Source of the DNA: Ridgeia piscesae
Taxonomy: Eukaryota > Annelida > Polychaeta > Sabellida > Siboglinidae
Length of the DNA: 64,000 bases
Assembly (NCBI GenBank): GCA_025642075.2
Contig: JAODUO010000428.1
Location: 182,501-246,500 of the forward strand
Direction: 5' to 3'
A program made the position numbers and the translations under genes. Numbering within the stretch: the first letter of the stretch is position 1; the number at the start of each line of letters is the position of its first letter. Below are positions 28,878 through 57,112 of this stretch, piece after piece. Below the pieces are notes generated by a model that was not told the origin of the DNA, made no database searches, and saw only the letters and a list, made by a program, of their open reading frames with translations.

Positions 28878-28896
28878 ATTTTCACACAAAGAACAG

Positions 28897-31600
28897 TCAA
28901 TGAATGGCATTTACTGTTATTTGTGAAAATGAAAATGTTCTAATATCTAGTCTACACTGCTTCTTTGCTAATGTAACTCCATGTCCTCTAGTCCTTCTCT
29001 CTTCCTTGACCGTGAAAACAACATTTCTGTCAATATTTACATACCCATTCAATATTTTAAACACCTCAATCTGATCTCCTCTCAATCTTCTGGTTTCTAG
29101 TGTTGTTAAACCACATTCTTTTAGATGCATTTCATAACCAATATTCCTGAGTTTTGGTATCATTTTGGTTGCTCTCCTTTGTACTCTTTTTAGCATATCA
29201 ATATCCTTCTTGCGATATGGCCTCCATGCTTGTATACAATATTCTAAGTGAGGCCTAACTATTGATTTGTACAGCGGTATTATTAGTTCTTTTTATTTGT
29301 ACACTATATTTCGCGTAATTAATCCAAGAATTTGGTTTCCCTTCGCTGCTGCAATGCCACACTGCTCTGATACCTTCATGTCAGCACGAATAGTTAACCC
29401 TAAGTCCTTTTCCTTTAAGGTAGTATTTAGTACATTACCACCCATTGTATATTGTGCATTTTCATTTCCTTGTCCTGTGTGGAGGCACTTACTCTTTCCA
29501 AAATTAAACAGCATTTGCCACTTCTCAGACCATTCTATCAACTTATTAAGATCATCTTGTAAATGCTGTCTATCTGCATCACTTTAAATTTTCCTAAACA
29601 CTTTTGTGTCATCCGCAAACTTCAACACCTTGCTTGTTATGTCATCGTCCAAATCATTGATATATATTAAGAATAAAATAGGTCCCAGTACTGATCCCTG
29701 TGGTACTCCACTCAAAACCGATTTCCAGTTTGAAACCTCCCCATCAACTACTACTCTTTGTCTTCTATCAATAAGCCATTTTTCTATTCAGTTAATCTTA
29801 CCATTTGGTGTGGCACTCAGTCAAAGGCTTTTTTTTTAATCTAAGTAGATTATATCTACTGGTGATCCCTCATCTACCCACTTTGTGACATCTTCCAAAA
29901 AACATAACATATTTGTTAAGAATGACCTCGCTTTTAAAAACTCATGTTGAGATGGGTTTATTAATTGATTTTTAACAAGAAAATCAACCAGGTGATCTTT
30001 AATTAGTCTTTCTCTAATAGTTTGCAAATCACCGATGTTAAACTCACTGGTCTATAGTTCTCTGACTTGTTTCTCAAACTTTTTGTAAATAATGGTATAA
30101 TGTTTGCTTCATTACATTCTAACGGAACTATCTCCTCCTCTAATGACAAATTGAACACTGTATGCTGATTTGTTCTACAATTTCCAATAGTAATTTGGGA
30201 GGAATCCCATCCACTCCAGGTGATTTATTATCCTTCATATCTCTTATTTTCATAGCTACCATTGTTGGGGTTACAATTAGTTGTCCTAAATAGTCAAACT
30301 CTCTCCCTTCGAACTTAGTCTCAAGTACTGGTAATATACTAATATCTTCCCTGGTAAACACCGAACTAAAGTACTCATTTAGGTTTTCTGCCATTAAGAA
30401 TGCCTCTGTTATTATGTTTCCATCACTACCTTCTAGAGGACCGACCTTATCCTGAACTGTCTGTTTACTTTGAACATATGCATAAAAACTCTTGCTGTCA
30501 TGTTTTATATTAAAAGCTATTTTTTTTCGTAGCTTCTCTTTGAATTTCAGCTGTAGCTTGATTAAGGGCTTTTTTTTTTAAATGCTAGTCTTCTTCACTT
30601 CCAGTATGTCTATATGTCTTCCACATCATTTGCTTGTACTTGATTTTTCTTATGGCTTCCTTCGATAAGTGTTTCTTCTTTGACCGTTTCCCCTGTTTTT
30701 TCAAGGGGACAAATTTTTTAACGACGCAGTAAATTTCACTCTTTAAAATATTCCAGCATTCTGTTGCTGTCTTATTCTTCAGTGTGTTATTCCGGTCTAT
30801 CTTTGCTAAATATTCCCTCATGTCCTTATATCTTCCTTTGTGAAATTTTTTCCTTTACCTTTTTTTTCTATTCCGTTCTACCTTTACTTTGATAATAAAA
30901 TGTATCTGGTTGTGATCACTACACCCCAGTGGCTCACATATCTTGACATTATCAACAAATTCCTTCTGTGAGCTCAATACTATGTCTAACACGTTCTCGC
31001 CCCTGGTTGCTTCTAACACATGTTGAGAAAGGAAACTATCTTGTACTAAATTTAAAAACTCTTGATCTTCTCTCCCGGTACTCTGTAGAGATGTCCACTG
31101 TATATGCCCATGGTTAAAATCCCCCATAATAATACAGTCCCGTTTACTCACTTCTTTGATAGCGTTATGTATTTTTTCATTCTCTTCATGCTTATGTTTG
31201 GACTCCGATACACTAACCCAACAGTTAATGTTGAGTTTCCTGTAACTATGTTACACCAGACAGCTTCTTCACATTCTGTCTTCTTTTTCTAATTTTATTT
31301 CATAAGCCTGGATGGATTCTTTAATATATAAAATAACTCCGCCTCCCCTTCTTCCTAATCTATCTTTCCTAAACATTACATATCCTGTCATTCCTAATTC
31401 GGCATCTGATATATCGGGGGTGGCCCAAGATTCAGTTATACCTATTATGTGAGGGTCAATATCTTCTACCATAATGTTTAGTTCATTTCTTTTGTTTACT
31501 ATGCTCCTTGCATTTAAACAAACACATTTATAACCAAATTCCGTAGGGCTTTCCAGACTGTTCTTTGCTGATTTCTTTTTGCTATCTTTATTTATGCCTC
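28897..31600 (-). pseudogene. CR1 ORF2 (APE endonuclease + reverse transcriptase), broken
   Basis: Open pieces on the minus strand: 31472-31269 and 31151-30855 (endonuclease), 30821-30585 and 30394-30140 (linker and RT start, MKDNKSPGVDGIPPKLL), 30027-29836 (PSQHEFLKARS, DIIYLD), then a stretch near 29839-29590 in which the RT active-site region is frameshifted, 29541-29293 and 29196-28897 (C-terminal part, MLKRVQRRATKMI). Not functional as read. Confidence 0.88.
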
Positions 31601-31636
31601 TAGTATTTGGCTTCTCTGTGTATCCCCCCTGCGAAA

Positions 31637-32624
31637 CTAGTTAAAAAAGTTGCAAACTGTTCCATTGTCCATCGATCGAAGCAGGTTCTCGGAGAACACT
31701 GCTGCGCCCTTTCCGCTTAGATGGAGGCCATCTCTCATATATATGTCTTCTTTTCCAACAAAGTATCCCCACAAATCTACAAATCCAACTCCTTCTTCTT
31801 CACACATCTGCTCTACTAGAGCATTGATTGCCATTCTCTTGCAGTTTCTATATGGTGCTCCCCTTCCCCTCATCACTGGCAAGATTCCTGAGAGTATGAT
31901 CTGTTCAACTCTTGTCTTCTTCTGTATCTCTGTACTATCCTGGTTGTTCCACTCCTGTCTGCATTGTTCGTCCCTACATGTACTAATATAGACCCTCCTT
32001 GGCCATGCCCCAATACGTTCTCTACCCGTTCAGTCACATGCTCTATCCTAGCCCCCGGAAGACAAACAACGTCTTCTCCTTTGCTTAATGTCCTGTCTGT
32101 CTTTCGCAAAATGGAGTCTCCCATAAATACCCTTTCTGTTCTCAATGCCCCCTTGATCACTGCTTCAGTGCAGCTCTTCCTGTCATCGTCCTTGTTATTG
32201 ACTTCCGTTTGGTCACATCTACTCTCACTTCCTTTCTTCCATTCGTCTTTCCTCCTGTCGCATCTACTTCTCTCATCTCCTGTCCCCTTGTCCCTCCCTC
32301 CTTCTCTACTGTCACTTTCTCTCCTGTCACCTTTGTCATGTTTCCTGTTGTTCTTTCTCCATTTGTTTTCCTTGCAATCACCCTCCCTCCTCTCTCCATC
32401 CCCTTCACAATATCCGTTAGCCTAGCTAACTCTGCTGTCAGACAGTCCACTTTCCAACACCCTAAACATTGGAACATAAACCCTTCCTCCGTTGTCTCTG
32501 ACCAAGATTTTCCGCACCCCGATACGGCAAAATCCACCAAGCTGTGGCAGTGGTTACACACCAAGTGCCTCCTTGCCTTCACTTGCCGCTTGCCAGGTGC
32601 CATATTACGATTTGTCAAAATCAA
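31637..32624 (-). pseudogene. CR1 ORF1 (PHD-like finger + SGNH esterase), frameshifted
   Basis: Three overlapping open pieces on the minus strand: 32624-32157 (zinc-finger-like Cys pattern and a charged linker), 32160-31873 (GDSILRK...CLPGARIEHV, ILVHVGTNNADR) and 31882-31637 (FVDLWGYFVGKEDIYMRDGLHLSGKG). GDS, GTNN and DGLHL correspond to blocks I, III and V of SGNH hydrolases, holding the Ser, Asn and Asp/His catalytic residues. Overlaps in different frames mean at least two frameshifts. The esterase is thought to help retrotransposition; its substrate is unknown. Confidence 0.85.
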
Positions 32625-33439
32625 CTCTTAGTTTGTACCAACTGTTATATACTTAGACCTATAGATGCACGAGGCAAACAAAGCATTCTACCCAGCCAAG
32701 CAGATTCATATAAATCAAATGATTTCAATCAAACAACCCTGCTAAGTTACATGTGAAGACGACATATGCCACTGCGTTATGTCCATACATGGGATTGCTG
32801 CGATGTCGTCACTGGTCATTTAGTAGATGAGCGTAACATTGACAAATTGGATTTACGTTTGATTTTTGCATCCCGAATTAAGTGGTGACATTGGCTGCTG
32901 GATGGAGTAATGTTTGAGCCATTGAAGTCATTGTGATGAAATTAGCAATATATTGTCACTTCTAAATTATTAACCTTATATTCAAGACGAAGTGTAATTT
33001 GTTAGGGTCAACCCAAATACAATGAAGCCTCGCTATTAAGGTCAACCTTTCAGTTTGGTCAAGTGACCTGACTAAGAAGGTGACCATGTCAGCCAGACTA
33101 TTTTCTGTAGTCTAGCACGGAACTCAGTTGGGACTAACCTCGGGTGGCCTTAATGTTGAGCTGGCTCTATTACTGAGGTGACCATAAACCAGTAATAACA
33201 TCAGTCATTTTATCAGGTAAATATTGCTGATAATGACGTCATCATTCTTGACACGATCAGTTGGAAAGTTACGTACTGGAAACATGTTCTTGAAGAACGC
33301 TAGAAATGTAACAACAAAACTGAACGCTTAGTAAATCCGCTGATATCCAACGTCTGACTTTATTGTTAGTTGACACATTGTTGTCAAGTGACGTGACATC
33401 ACGTTAGTCAGTGTTCTTATGTGCACGAGCCAAGCACCA

Positions 33440-33880
33440 CTGCTCAGCAACCAATCGTTAAGTGACGCAGCTTCTTGATTAAAATAACAAATCCTATTTA
33501 CAAACATGTAATATCACCTGGGTCTATGCAACCTTCGTACATAATAGGTGCACAGAATTATTAACAGCAGTGCCGAGGACATATCTAGTACTTGTGTCGG
33601 TACTAACACGTAAACACATAATACTTCTGCATGTGTAGGAGACAATCATAGGTGGCCGACACGTGTCACATGCAAATGTGGGATCAACACACCGTGAAAA
33701 CAGGACGCTCCACAACAACAAAATTAACCATTCAGAACTTAATTAATTTCTTTTAAACAAATCCATATATTCTGATCTCCCATCTGGTAGCCTTTGTGCG
33801 AGTTCATGTGTCATAATGTCCCCCATAACTCCACTGTCCTGTATTATTTCATCATTGTCTATTCTCTGTGTGATATGGAC
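33440..33880 (+). repeat. Dispersed duplicate, copy 2
   Basis: Same order of conserved blocks as 18830-19640, ending with CTGGTAGCC, CACTGTCCTGTATTA and TGTCTATTCTCT. It diverges where the 34-bp minisatellite begins. Confidence 0.65.
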
Positions 33881-33889
33881 CATCCACAA

Positions 33890-34230
33890 CACACTTTGCA
33901 TGGTCTGGACCACTTCCTGTGTAGTATGTGGACCATCCACGACACACTTCCTGTGTGGTCTGTGGATCATCCATGACACACTTCCTGTGTGGTCTGTGGA
34001 CCATCCACGACACACTTCCTGTGTGGTCTGTGGACCACCCACGACACACTTCCTGTGTGGTCTGTGGACCATCCACGACACACTTCCTGTGTGGTCTGTG
34101 GATCATCCACGACACTTCCTGTGTGGTCTGTGGATCATCCACGACACACTTCCTGTGTGGTATGTGGACCATCCACGGTACACTTCCTGTGTGGTCTGTG
34201 GATCATCCACGACACACTTCCTAACACATC
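33890..34230. repeat. 34-bp minisatellite, ~10 copies
   Basis: Unit contains GTGTGGTCTGTGGACCATCC and ACGACACACTTCCT. Many spurious open frames on both strands. Confidence 0.95.
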
Positions 34231-35330
34231 GCAGTTTGAGTTGTATCAATGCATCACAGTTACACAACAATAGTTGCAATATAATCATTCTTGGTTAATG
34301 CTACATTCTTGATTACTAATATCAGTGCTTGTGCAATATACATGTATATGTGTGTGTATTTACTTATACACACACAAATATCAGGTCTTGTTATCGGCTT
34401 GCCAAAATAAATGTATTACTGTGTTATTATGTATAATATATAACTGTATACAGAAGTCACTTCGCCAGGAAGTGTTGTCAACATACAAGTCTGAGCTACT
34501 TGTGTCATTACTAATCACTTTTGTATCGTGTCACTTCCAGATATCCCCTGTAAGACTCCATAAATCTCGACAAACCTGTCTTCCTGTGTCACAACATAAT
34601 TATCAACAACTGGAGTGTAAAGTTCACGTACTGAATTGTAAGACTTAGCAGCAATGCATCACATACTTGTGATTGCATAAAGCAAATTTACAAATTGTTA
34701 TTTTGCAATTACTGCGAACATAACGCACAGTATGACCACCAGGGGGTGCATATAGAGTGAGAAGATATGGAATAAGTTCACTCAAGGGGCATACATTATT
34801 CCTAAGGACTGTAATTAGAATTGTAGTGTAATATGATAGTCCAGTATGACGTCCAGTCAACCAGTATTTGCTGACCGTCAACTTGAGGAAAGGAAAACAA
34901 AGACTGTTAAGAATGCAAGGAATGTTGATGCAAAACATATCGTGGGAACAAAAAGTGGAATAAACAATCAGGGTCATTCCCAGTTAACAAAGGGTGTGAA
35001 AGATATCCCAGTTGATAGGGTCAGCAGGGTGTCAGCAGGATGTCTGCATTGTGTCAGCAGTCAAATAAAATTGTAATTACATGTGACACTACATTTGGCA
35101 TGATCTTGAGCATCGTTCCACTGACATCATCATGAGGTCGCTGCTCTTTACAATAAACTCAGTTCCACAACATATTTTGTAAGCTCTCAAAACAAATTGA
35201 AACTGTTCTTTAAATTTAAATGGTCTGTCTAATGATCAATTATTCTCATTATCCCAGTGAAACGGTGTCTGATCGGGTGTTTACTGAGGGAAGTACCACA
35301 ACTACTTAAATGTGTGGATCCTAATTCGCC

Positions 35331-35350
35331 AAACATGGCGGCCATGTTTT
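35331..35350. promoter_or_regulatory. YY1-like palindrome
   Basis: AAACATGGCGGCCATGTTTT, two head-to-head ATGGC/GCCAT YY1-like cores, ~0.5 kb past the end of the GRAMD2B-like coding region. Could mark a transcription start on the plus strand; motif evidence only. Confidence 0.3.
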
Positions 35351-35863
35351 CTTGTCAACTAAAAGTCTAGTTTGGAACGACAAATTAAAAAGTGCATTAA
35401 CCACACGTATTAAATGTCCAATCAGTGTATGGATTTGCCTGTGAACAGTCTACAGACGACTGTACTTAATACTGACACACTCGTTAACACAGACATTGAC
35501 ATCTGTGTCTGTGTAACCCAACTGTAACATTGGTCTGTGGTTATATAATACCTTCCTGCTTCACCAACTAGCTCAATGTCCGGGCCTCAATTGTGATGAC
35601 TGTTATAAAACGTTTAATGCAACCCGAATAAATATTTGCCCTGTCCGGGTCCACGACATCACTCTGCCTGCCTGTCACGGCGTCGGTCGACGCGTCACTG
35701 AATAAACAAACTCCCGAAAAACCGAGAAAGTGTCGTGTGCATTGAGCATAGCTGGACACGTGACTGGCCTCGCTGGACCAGCGTTTGACCAGCCGGTTCA
35801 CAGCAGTGGAATGTTCTTTGGCAATAAAAACAGACACAATAAAATCACATGTTGCCGTCTGTG

Positions 35864-51689
<15,826 letters not shown>

Positions 51690-51702
51690 TGTCGTTGGCC
51701 GC

Positions 51703-52690
51703 CTGCAACAAGAAGACAGTCTTAGTTGAGCGACCCACCTGCATCATCAACTAACAACGGGCTGTACCCCTTTCTCGGGGCAACACACCTGATGCAGCAG
51801 TTGTCACCCCACCAGAAGGTGAGCTGACACACAGAGCTCAGTGGACCCCGGCACCTGGAGGGAGATGCAGCTGACTGCTTCCAAAGTCAGCAGCTAATGA
51901 TTTGTATATTTACACATGCCATGAACGGTTGCCGTGGATACAGCTTCGTGGTTCTTCCACACATTTTATGTGTGCAATTTGTGAAATAATAACAACAACA
52001 GAATATATGTTTGATCAACTGAAAATCAGAAACACTGTGAGATGTACATCATCGTGAAAAAGACCATTCAAAATATATTAATAGCGATCACATATTTACA
52101 GCAACCGACACTTCAGCATGTAAGTCGCTAACAAAACAAACTGAATAACAAACTTGAAACTGGAGTGACATGTGACTTGTGACACGTATGTCCACCTACT
52201 TCAGACTCCAACGCATGTTGGTTTCCGTGAAATATCTATGTTGGTTTCCATCAACACATAAACACACCTCTACTTCGGCACAATGCTGGACGCACTGCCA
52301 CCAACACATTCACTCCAAAACACGAGCGATGAAAGACCCACAAAGCCCAGGAACATGAAATATTGAGCAGAAGTTGTCCCTGGAGCCCACAGTGTCCCTG
52401 ATTGCGACCCCCCGGGTGCCCAGTTCCTGGTCTCACTGTGCTCTCTTTAATCAATCTAGTTTTTGTTCAATTGGCCCTGACTGCAGGGACCAGCCCGTAG
52501 ACTGCGGAGGGTTTGGCCCAGATCCACTGGGGCTGTTGTCGGGCCACGGACGGGCCGCGGAGAGCGTCTGGATGGGAGTCACTGGCGTGTTGTGAATGAA
52601 CGAACCACTGAATGAATGCGCAGACAACATGATACAGACTGACTGGGGATGTACGTGTGGCACGTGACAGCCATACAACTTACAGTGGTG
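51703..52690. other. Upstream of GRAMD2B exon 1
   Basis: No exon can be assigned. 52380-52620 is locally GC-rich with several CpGs; on the minus strand it is open as a Ser/Pro-rich frame starting MLSAHSFSGSFIHNTPVTPI but lacks a good donor. It could be promoter or 5'UTR. Confidence 0.3.
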
Positions 52691-52699
52691 TCCACACAT

Positions 52700-53410
52700 A
52701 CAACCCTTCACCTTCACCTACACAGACCCACACCTCCACAGACCCACACCCTCAAAGACCCATACCCCCACCCCTACAGACTCACACCTCCACAGACCCA
52801 CACCCTCAAAGACCCATACCCCCACAGATTCACAGACCCACACCTTCACCGACCCACACCTTCACCGACCCACACCCACACCCTCACATACACACACCCT
52901 CACAGACCCACACACAAACCCAAACCCTCACAGACAGACACCCCACACCCTCACAGACCCACACCTTCACAGACTCACACCCTCATAGACCCACACCCTC
53001 AGAGAACCACTCCTCCACAGACCCACACCCCACATACCCACACCCTCACAGACCCACACCCCACAGACCCACCCCCTCACAGACCCACACCCCACAGACC
53101 CACACCCTCACAGACCCACACCCTCACAGACCCACACCCCACAGACCCACACCCTCACAGACCCACACCATCACAGACCCACCCCCTCACAAACCCACAC
53201 CCCACAGACCCATACCCTCAGACCCACACCCTCACAGACCCACACCCTCACAGACCTACACCCCCACAAACCCACACCCTCAGACCCACACCCTCACAGG
53301 CCCATACTTCCACAGACCCACACCCTCACAGACCCACACCCCCATAGGTCCACACCTCCACAGACCCACACCTCCATTGACTTTCACCCCCACAGACCCA
53401 CACTTACACA
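52700..53410. repeat. 16-bp minisatellite (ACAGACCCACACCCTC), ~40 copies
   Basis: Degenerate CA/CT-rich units with 6-bp and 10-bp submodules. Confidence 0.93.
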
Positions 53411-53654
53411 AACACAGAGTGTGCCTCCAGAGTCTGCCCCAACAATACACTAAAAACACTTTCAGTGACCATTCAAGTGATGAGATAGTTTGTTTACATC
53501 ACTCTGGACCACACAATATAAATCTTTAATGTGTTGTCACAGTTAGATGTAAACTGCAAATGTACAAAACGATATGTAACAAAACAGTCTAAATGCATGC
53601 AATAGTGCAGCTTACTACGCATTAATTACTACACAATAGTGCTGTACAGGCACA

Positions 53655-53935
53655 ATTACACATATAACACACCCACACAACACATCTATACCACATATAA
53701 CACATCTATACTTTATACAACACACCCTAACCACATATAATACACCAACACAACACACCCATACCATGTATAACACACTCACACCACATATAACACACAC
53801 CCACACCACATATAACACACCAAACCACATATAACACACCACACCACATACAGCACACCCACACAACACACCCACACCACATATAACACACCCACATAAG
53901 TGACATAACACACCCACGCTACACATACCAGTCCT
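53655..53935. repeat. Degenerate ACACCACATATAACAC repeat
   Basis: Around 15 irregular units; the 103-residue minus-strand frame here is an artefact. Confidence 0.85.
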
Positions 53936-54560
53936 ACCAGAACAAGGACACCTGCCACAGTGGCCTGACTCTGGTCCGAGTCATATCAAGAGATCTACTC
54001 ACAGGCCAGCGTACAAGTGTCCTTGACCTTGTGTGACAACTCAAGTGCGGCACACCGTGACCAGCCAGACTTATCTACACAGCCGTGGCTTTCAACGAAC
54101 TTGTTGACAACAAGCTACTCCAGCTTGGTGAGACCTCATGTAACACATGATCTCACTGAGTGGACATCAGGTGATCCACTGACCAGTGCCAAGACATTGG
54201 TCATCCAGGTGGTTAACTAAACGTGTACAGAGGCCAGCGGGTGGTCCTCGTGTATGTGGTAACCATATGAATGGTAATGGTATAAATGGTACATGTAATC
54301 GCAAAGACAGCTGTCAATTAGGGCTCATTTATCAACTCAGCCATTTATATCAGTTGGTGAGATAAGAACGGTTCTGGGGCCATACTTTCTGATCCCCAAA
54401 TGAACATTATCAAACAATCCTGATGTCTCATGTTGACTATTTCCCTGAGGCTTGGAAAACATCTAATACAGTTTTCTATCCACGCAATACTTTTCTGTTT
54501 TTAAAATAAGGCTGCGACACATAGTTAGTATTAAGATTGCTGGATGACATTCACTGACAC
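53936..54560. other. Unique sequence without recognised gene
   Basis: A minus-strand donor-like GCCT/GTGAGT at about 54004 follows a short Cys-containing open stretch, but no good acceptor is seen. Otherwise nothing recognised. Confidence 0.3.
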
Positions 54561-54565
54561 AGACA

Positions 54566-54735
54566 CGTGCACACACACACACACACACGCACGCACGCAT
54601 GCACACACACACACGCACGCACGCACGCACACACACACGCACACACACACACTCACGGACACACACACACACGCACGTGCACACACACACACCCACGCAC
54701 GCACGCACACACGCACACACACACACACACAGTGA
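54566..54735. repeat. (AC)n/(ACGC)n tract
   Basis: Mixed microsatellite followed by three units built on ACACATGCGTGTGCACACCC (to about 54812). Confidence 0.95.
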
Positions 54736-55099
54736 CACCCACACCACACATGCGTGTGCACACCCACACCACACATGCGCGTGCACACCCACACCACACA
54801 TGCGTGTGCACACAGACACCAATTGAGACCTTGCTAACCAGGCCTAGTAATTTAAATCACAATCCTATAATACAGTCAGCCAAACGTGGCTCCTACAATT
54901 ACTGAGCTAATTGACGAAATGTTGGCAATATGTGGTCATCTAGTGAGTAAACATGTAATGCCATGGACACTGTGACTGGACGGCCACTGACCACACACAC
55001 ACTGGTCCCTGATGCATTCAGTCACTGTCACCCAACAACTGACTCAAACAAATCACCAGATGTGACTAAGATCAACCATGTATTGTGTTTAGTAAACTT

Positions 55100-55740
55100 A
55101 CTGAGGCCAATATTTCAGTCACTGGAAGACACAGAACTGACTGAGGCCAATACTTCAGCCACAGGACAACACAGAACTTACTGAGGCCAATACTTCAGCC
55201 ACAGGACAACACAGAACTGACTGAGGCCAATACTTCAGCCACAGGACAACACAGAACTTACTGATGCCAATATTTCAGCCACAGGACAACACAGAACTGA
55301 CTGAGGCCAATACTTCAGCCACAGGACTGAACACAGAACTGACTGAGGCCAACACTTCAGCCACAGGATAACACAGAACTGACTGAGGCCAACACTTCAG
55401 CCATAGGATGACACAGAACTGACTGAGGCCAACACTTCAGCCATAGGATGACACAGAACTGACTGAGGCCAACACTTCAGCCACAGGATGGCACAGAACT
55501 GACTGAGGCCAACACTTCAGCCACAGGATGGCACAGAACTGACTGAGGCCAACACTTCAGCCACAGGATGGCACAGAACTGACTGAGGCCAACACTTCAG
55601 CCACAGGATGGCACAGAACTGACTGAGGCCAACACTTCAGCCACAGGATGGCACAGAACTGACTGAGGCCAACACTTCAGCCACAGGATGGCACAGAACT
55701 GACTGAGGCCAACACTTCAGCCACAGGATGGCACAGAACT
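55100..55740. repeat. 40-bp minisatellite, 16 copies
   Basis: Unit CAGAACTGACTGAGGCCAAC plus ACTTCAGCCACAGGATGGCA. Units become more uniform to the right; left-most units carry CTTACTGAGG, a donor-like CCTCA/GTAAG on the minus strand. Confidence 0.96.
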
Positions 55741-55993
55741 GCATTTCCAATGGGCCAAATCACAGAGGAAGTCACTTTGAGATATCTGTCTACATTTACG
55801 CTAAAACAATCATGTCACAGAAATTCTCCTTCTTCTTAGTCCCCTGTGAGTGTCACATCGTCTCTCTCTATCAATTCCAATAAAGACGCTGTAGTATTTA
55901 CGTCACCTGTGCCACTGTGATCAGTGACATCGTCCTATTCCAGGAAGACATTTAACCAAGACACTGCACAAAGACTAATATTGTAGTGGTGAT

Positions 55994-56080
55994 GTCATGT
56001 CACGTCACGTCACGTCACGTCACGTCACGTCACGTCACGTCACGTCACGTCACGTCACGTCACGTCACGTCACGTCACGT
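55994..56080. repeat. (CACGT)n pentamer array, ~17 copies
   Basis: Perfect TCACG/TGACG pentamers; every unit holds ACGTCA and, on the minus strand, TGACGTG. Confidence 0.97.
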
Positions 56081-57110
56081 AGCTAGTCCAAACACAGAAA
56101 AGGACATTTTACAAAGAAGACAGAGTTCCTTTAAATTAAAAGGTATAATAATTAATATATATTCTTATGTTGCAGATGTGAATAATTAAATAAATCATGT
56201 CTATTTTGCTTCTGTCATTCAGAATCCAGACAATTATGCAAATAAATTAAATAACTGAGTAAATAAATAAAATTAGTATAAAAAATAAAAAGAATATTAC
56301 TATATGTCCATAATATATAATCAAAACGTTGTTGAATCTATAGCTAAGAAGTCCACACAATTATTGAGTTGATAAACGAAAGTTCACATTGACGAATTAT
56401 AAGAATTACTAGAGCTCTTTGTGCCGCTAAAGCCAACCTGATCATGTGTGTTATATTTACCCAGAATCCTTCAGTCCACTCACGCAAGGTGGGAGGCAAT
56501 TATTTGCAGGAAATGGGCTAAATCAGTTCTAATTCCATCCCACTCACGACCAGAATGGCGAGACCCCCTCCCCCTTCCAACAGCTACTCCAGGGCCTTGG
56601 TGTCAGTCCAGGCCGCCTGTGTAGTACAGCTAATATTTGTTATTATTTTTTATATTAAAAATTTGCAAAAAAATCATTTGGACTTCACCAATACAGTTTA
56701 AATAACATTCCATTTAAAAGAAACAGTTAAATGAACACTGCATCAGAATGATGAACTGGGGATGTAATTTTAAATCATCAAACCACTCTTTGTCAACAAA
56801 GGACAGAGCGCGACAGAGTCTGATGACAGCTCGAAATCTTCATCAAACCATCACGGGTCTAAAGTGCTCTCTGTGACCCAGGAAGTGGCACTTTGTGGTC
56901 AATGTAGCTTCACTGTCCGGATTCCCGCACTTGTTAACGAGACGCAACTATTGACAACCTGCCAAGTGTATTCTGGGTAAGTCGCTGGAAATAGCCGTCT
57001 GTGAGGGCCGGAGCAAGTGGAGTCATTGCGTGTTCCAATCACATGTGCCAAGTGCCAGCCTCTGGGTATTGATCTACCTCACCCTGACCCGGGGACAGTC
57101 AGAAGACTGG
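56081..57110. other. Unique sequence with a small plus-strand ORF
   Basis: 56555-56701 is a 48-codon plus-strand frame starting MARPPPPSNSYSRALVSVQA and followed by a hydrophobic segment (CVVQLIFVIIFYI), like the N-terminus of a type II membrane protein. A donor-like CTGG/GTAAGT is at about 56977. No further exon can be linked, so this is only a possibility. Confidence 0.25.
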
Positions 57111-57112
57111 AC

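Larger units (their letters stand above)
28621..32640 (-). mobile_element. CR1-type LINE, copy 2, near full length
   Basis: Minus-strand element of ~4 kb. ORF1 (about 32624-31637) has a Cys/His cluster (CNHCH..., CLGC...C) and SGNH-esterase motifs: GDSILRK, VGTNN and DGLHLSGKG. ORF2 (about 31600-28890) starts with an APE endonuclease (CLNARSIVNKRNEL, GITESWATPD, MGDFN, CSDHNQIHF) followed by the RT, and ends with a conserved C-terminus. A zinc finger plus esterase in ORF1 is known for CR1 elements. Frameshifts split both ORFs, so it is inactive. The 3' tail is two perfect AATCTTGTTA copies (28621-28640). The 5' limit is approximate. Same family as copy 1, with which it shares near-identical blocks. 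Confidence 0.93.
32641..35863. other. Intergenic region between CR1 copy 2 and GRAMD2B-like gene
   Basis: No gene recognised. It includes the second copy of the dispersed duplicate (33440-33880), the 34-bp minisatellite, a lone CTCF-like CCACCAGGGGGTGC near 34737-34750 and a YY1-like palindrome at 35331-35350. A 76-residue plus-strand frame at 34846-35076 ends next to AATAAA but has no recognisable features. Minus-strand ATTAAA (plus tttaat at 35613-35618) is a candidate poly(A) signal for the GRAMD2B-like gene. Confidence 0.5.

Noticed and set aside
54004..54110. ShK-like cysteine exon on the minus strand
   Set aside because: It has a good donor (GTGAGT) but only four cysteines in the stretch, a purine-rich acceptor and a stop just upstream; too weak to call.
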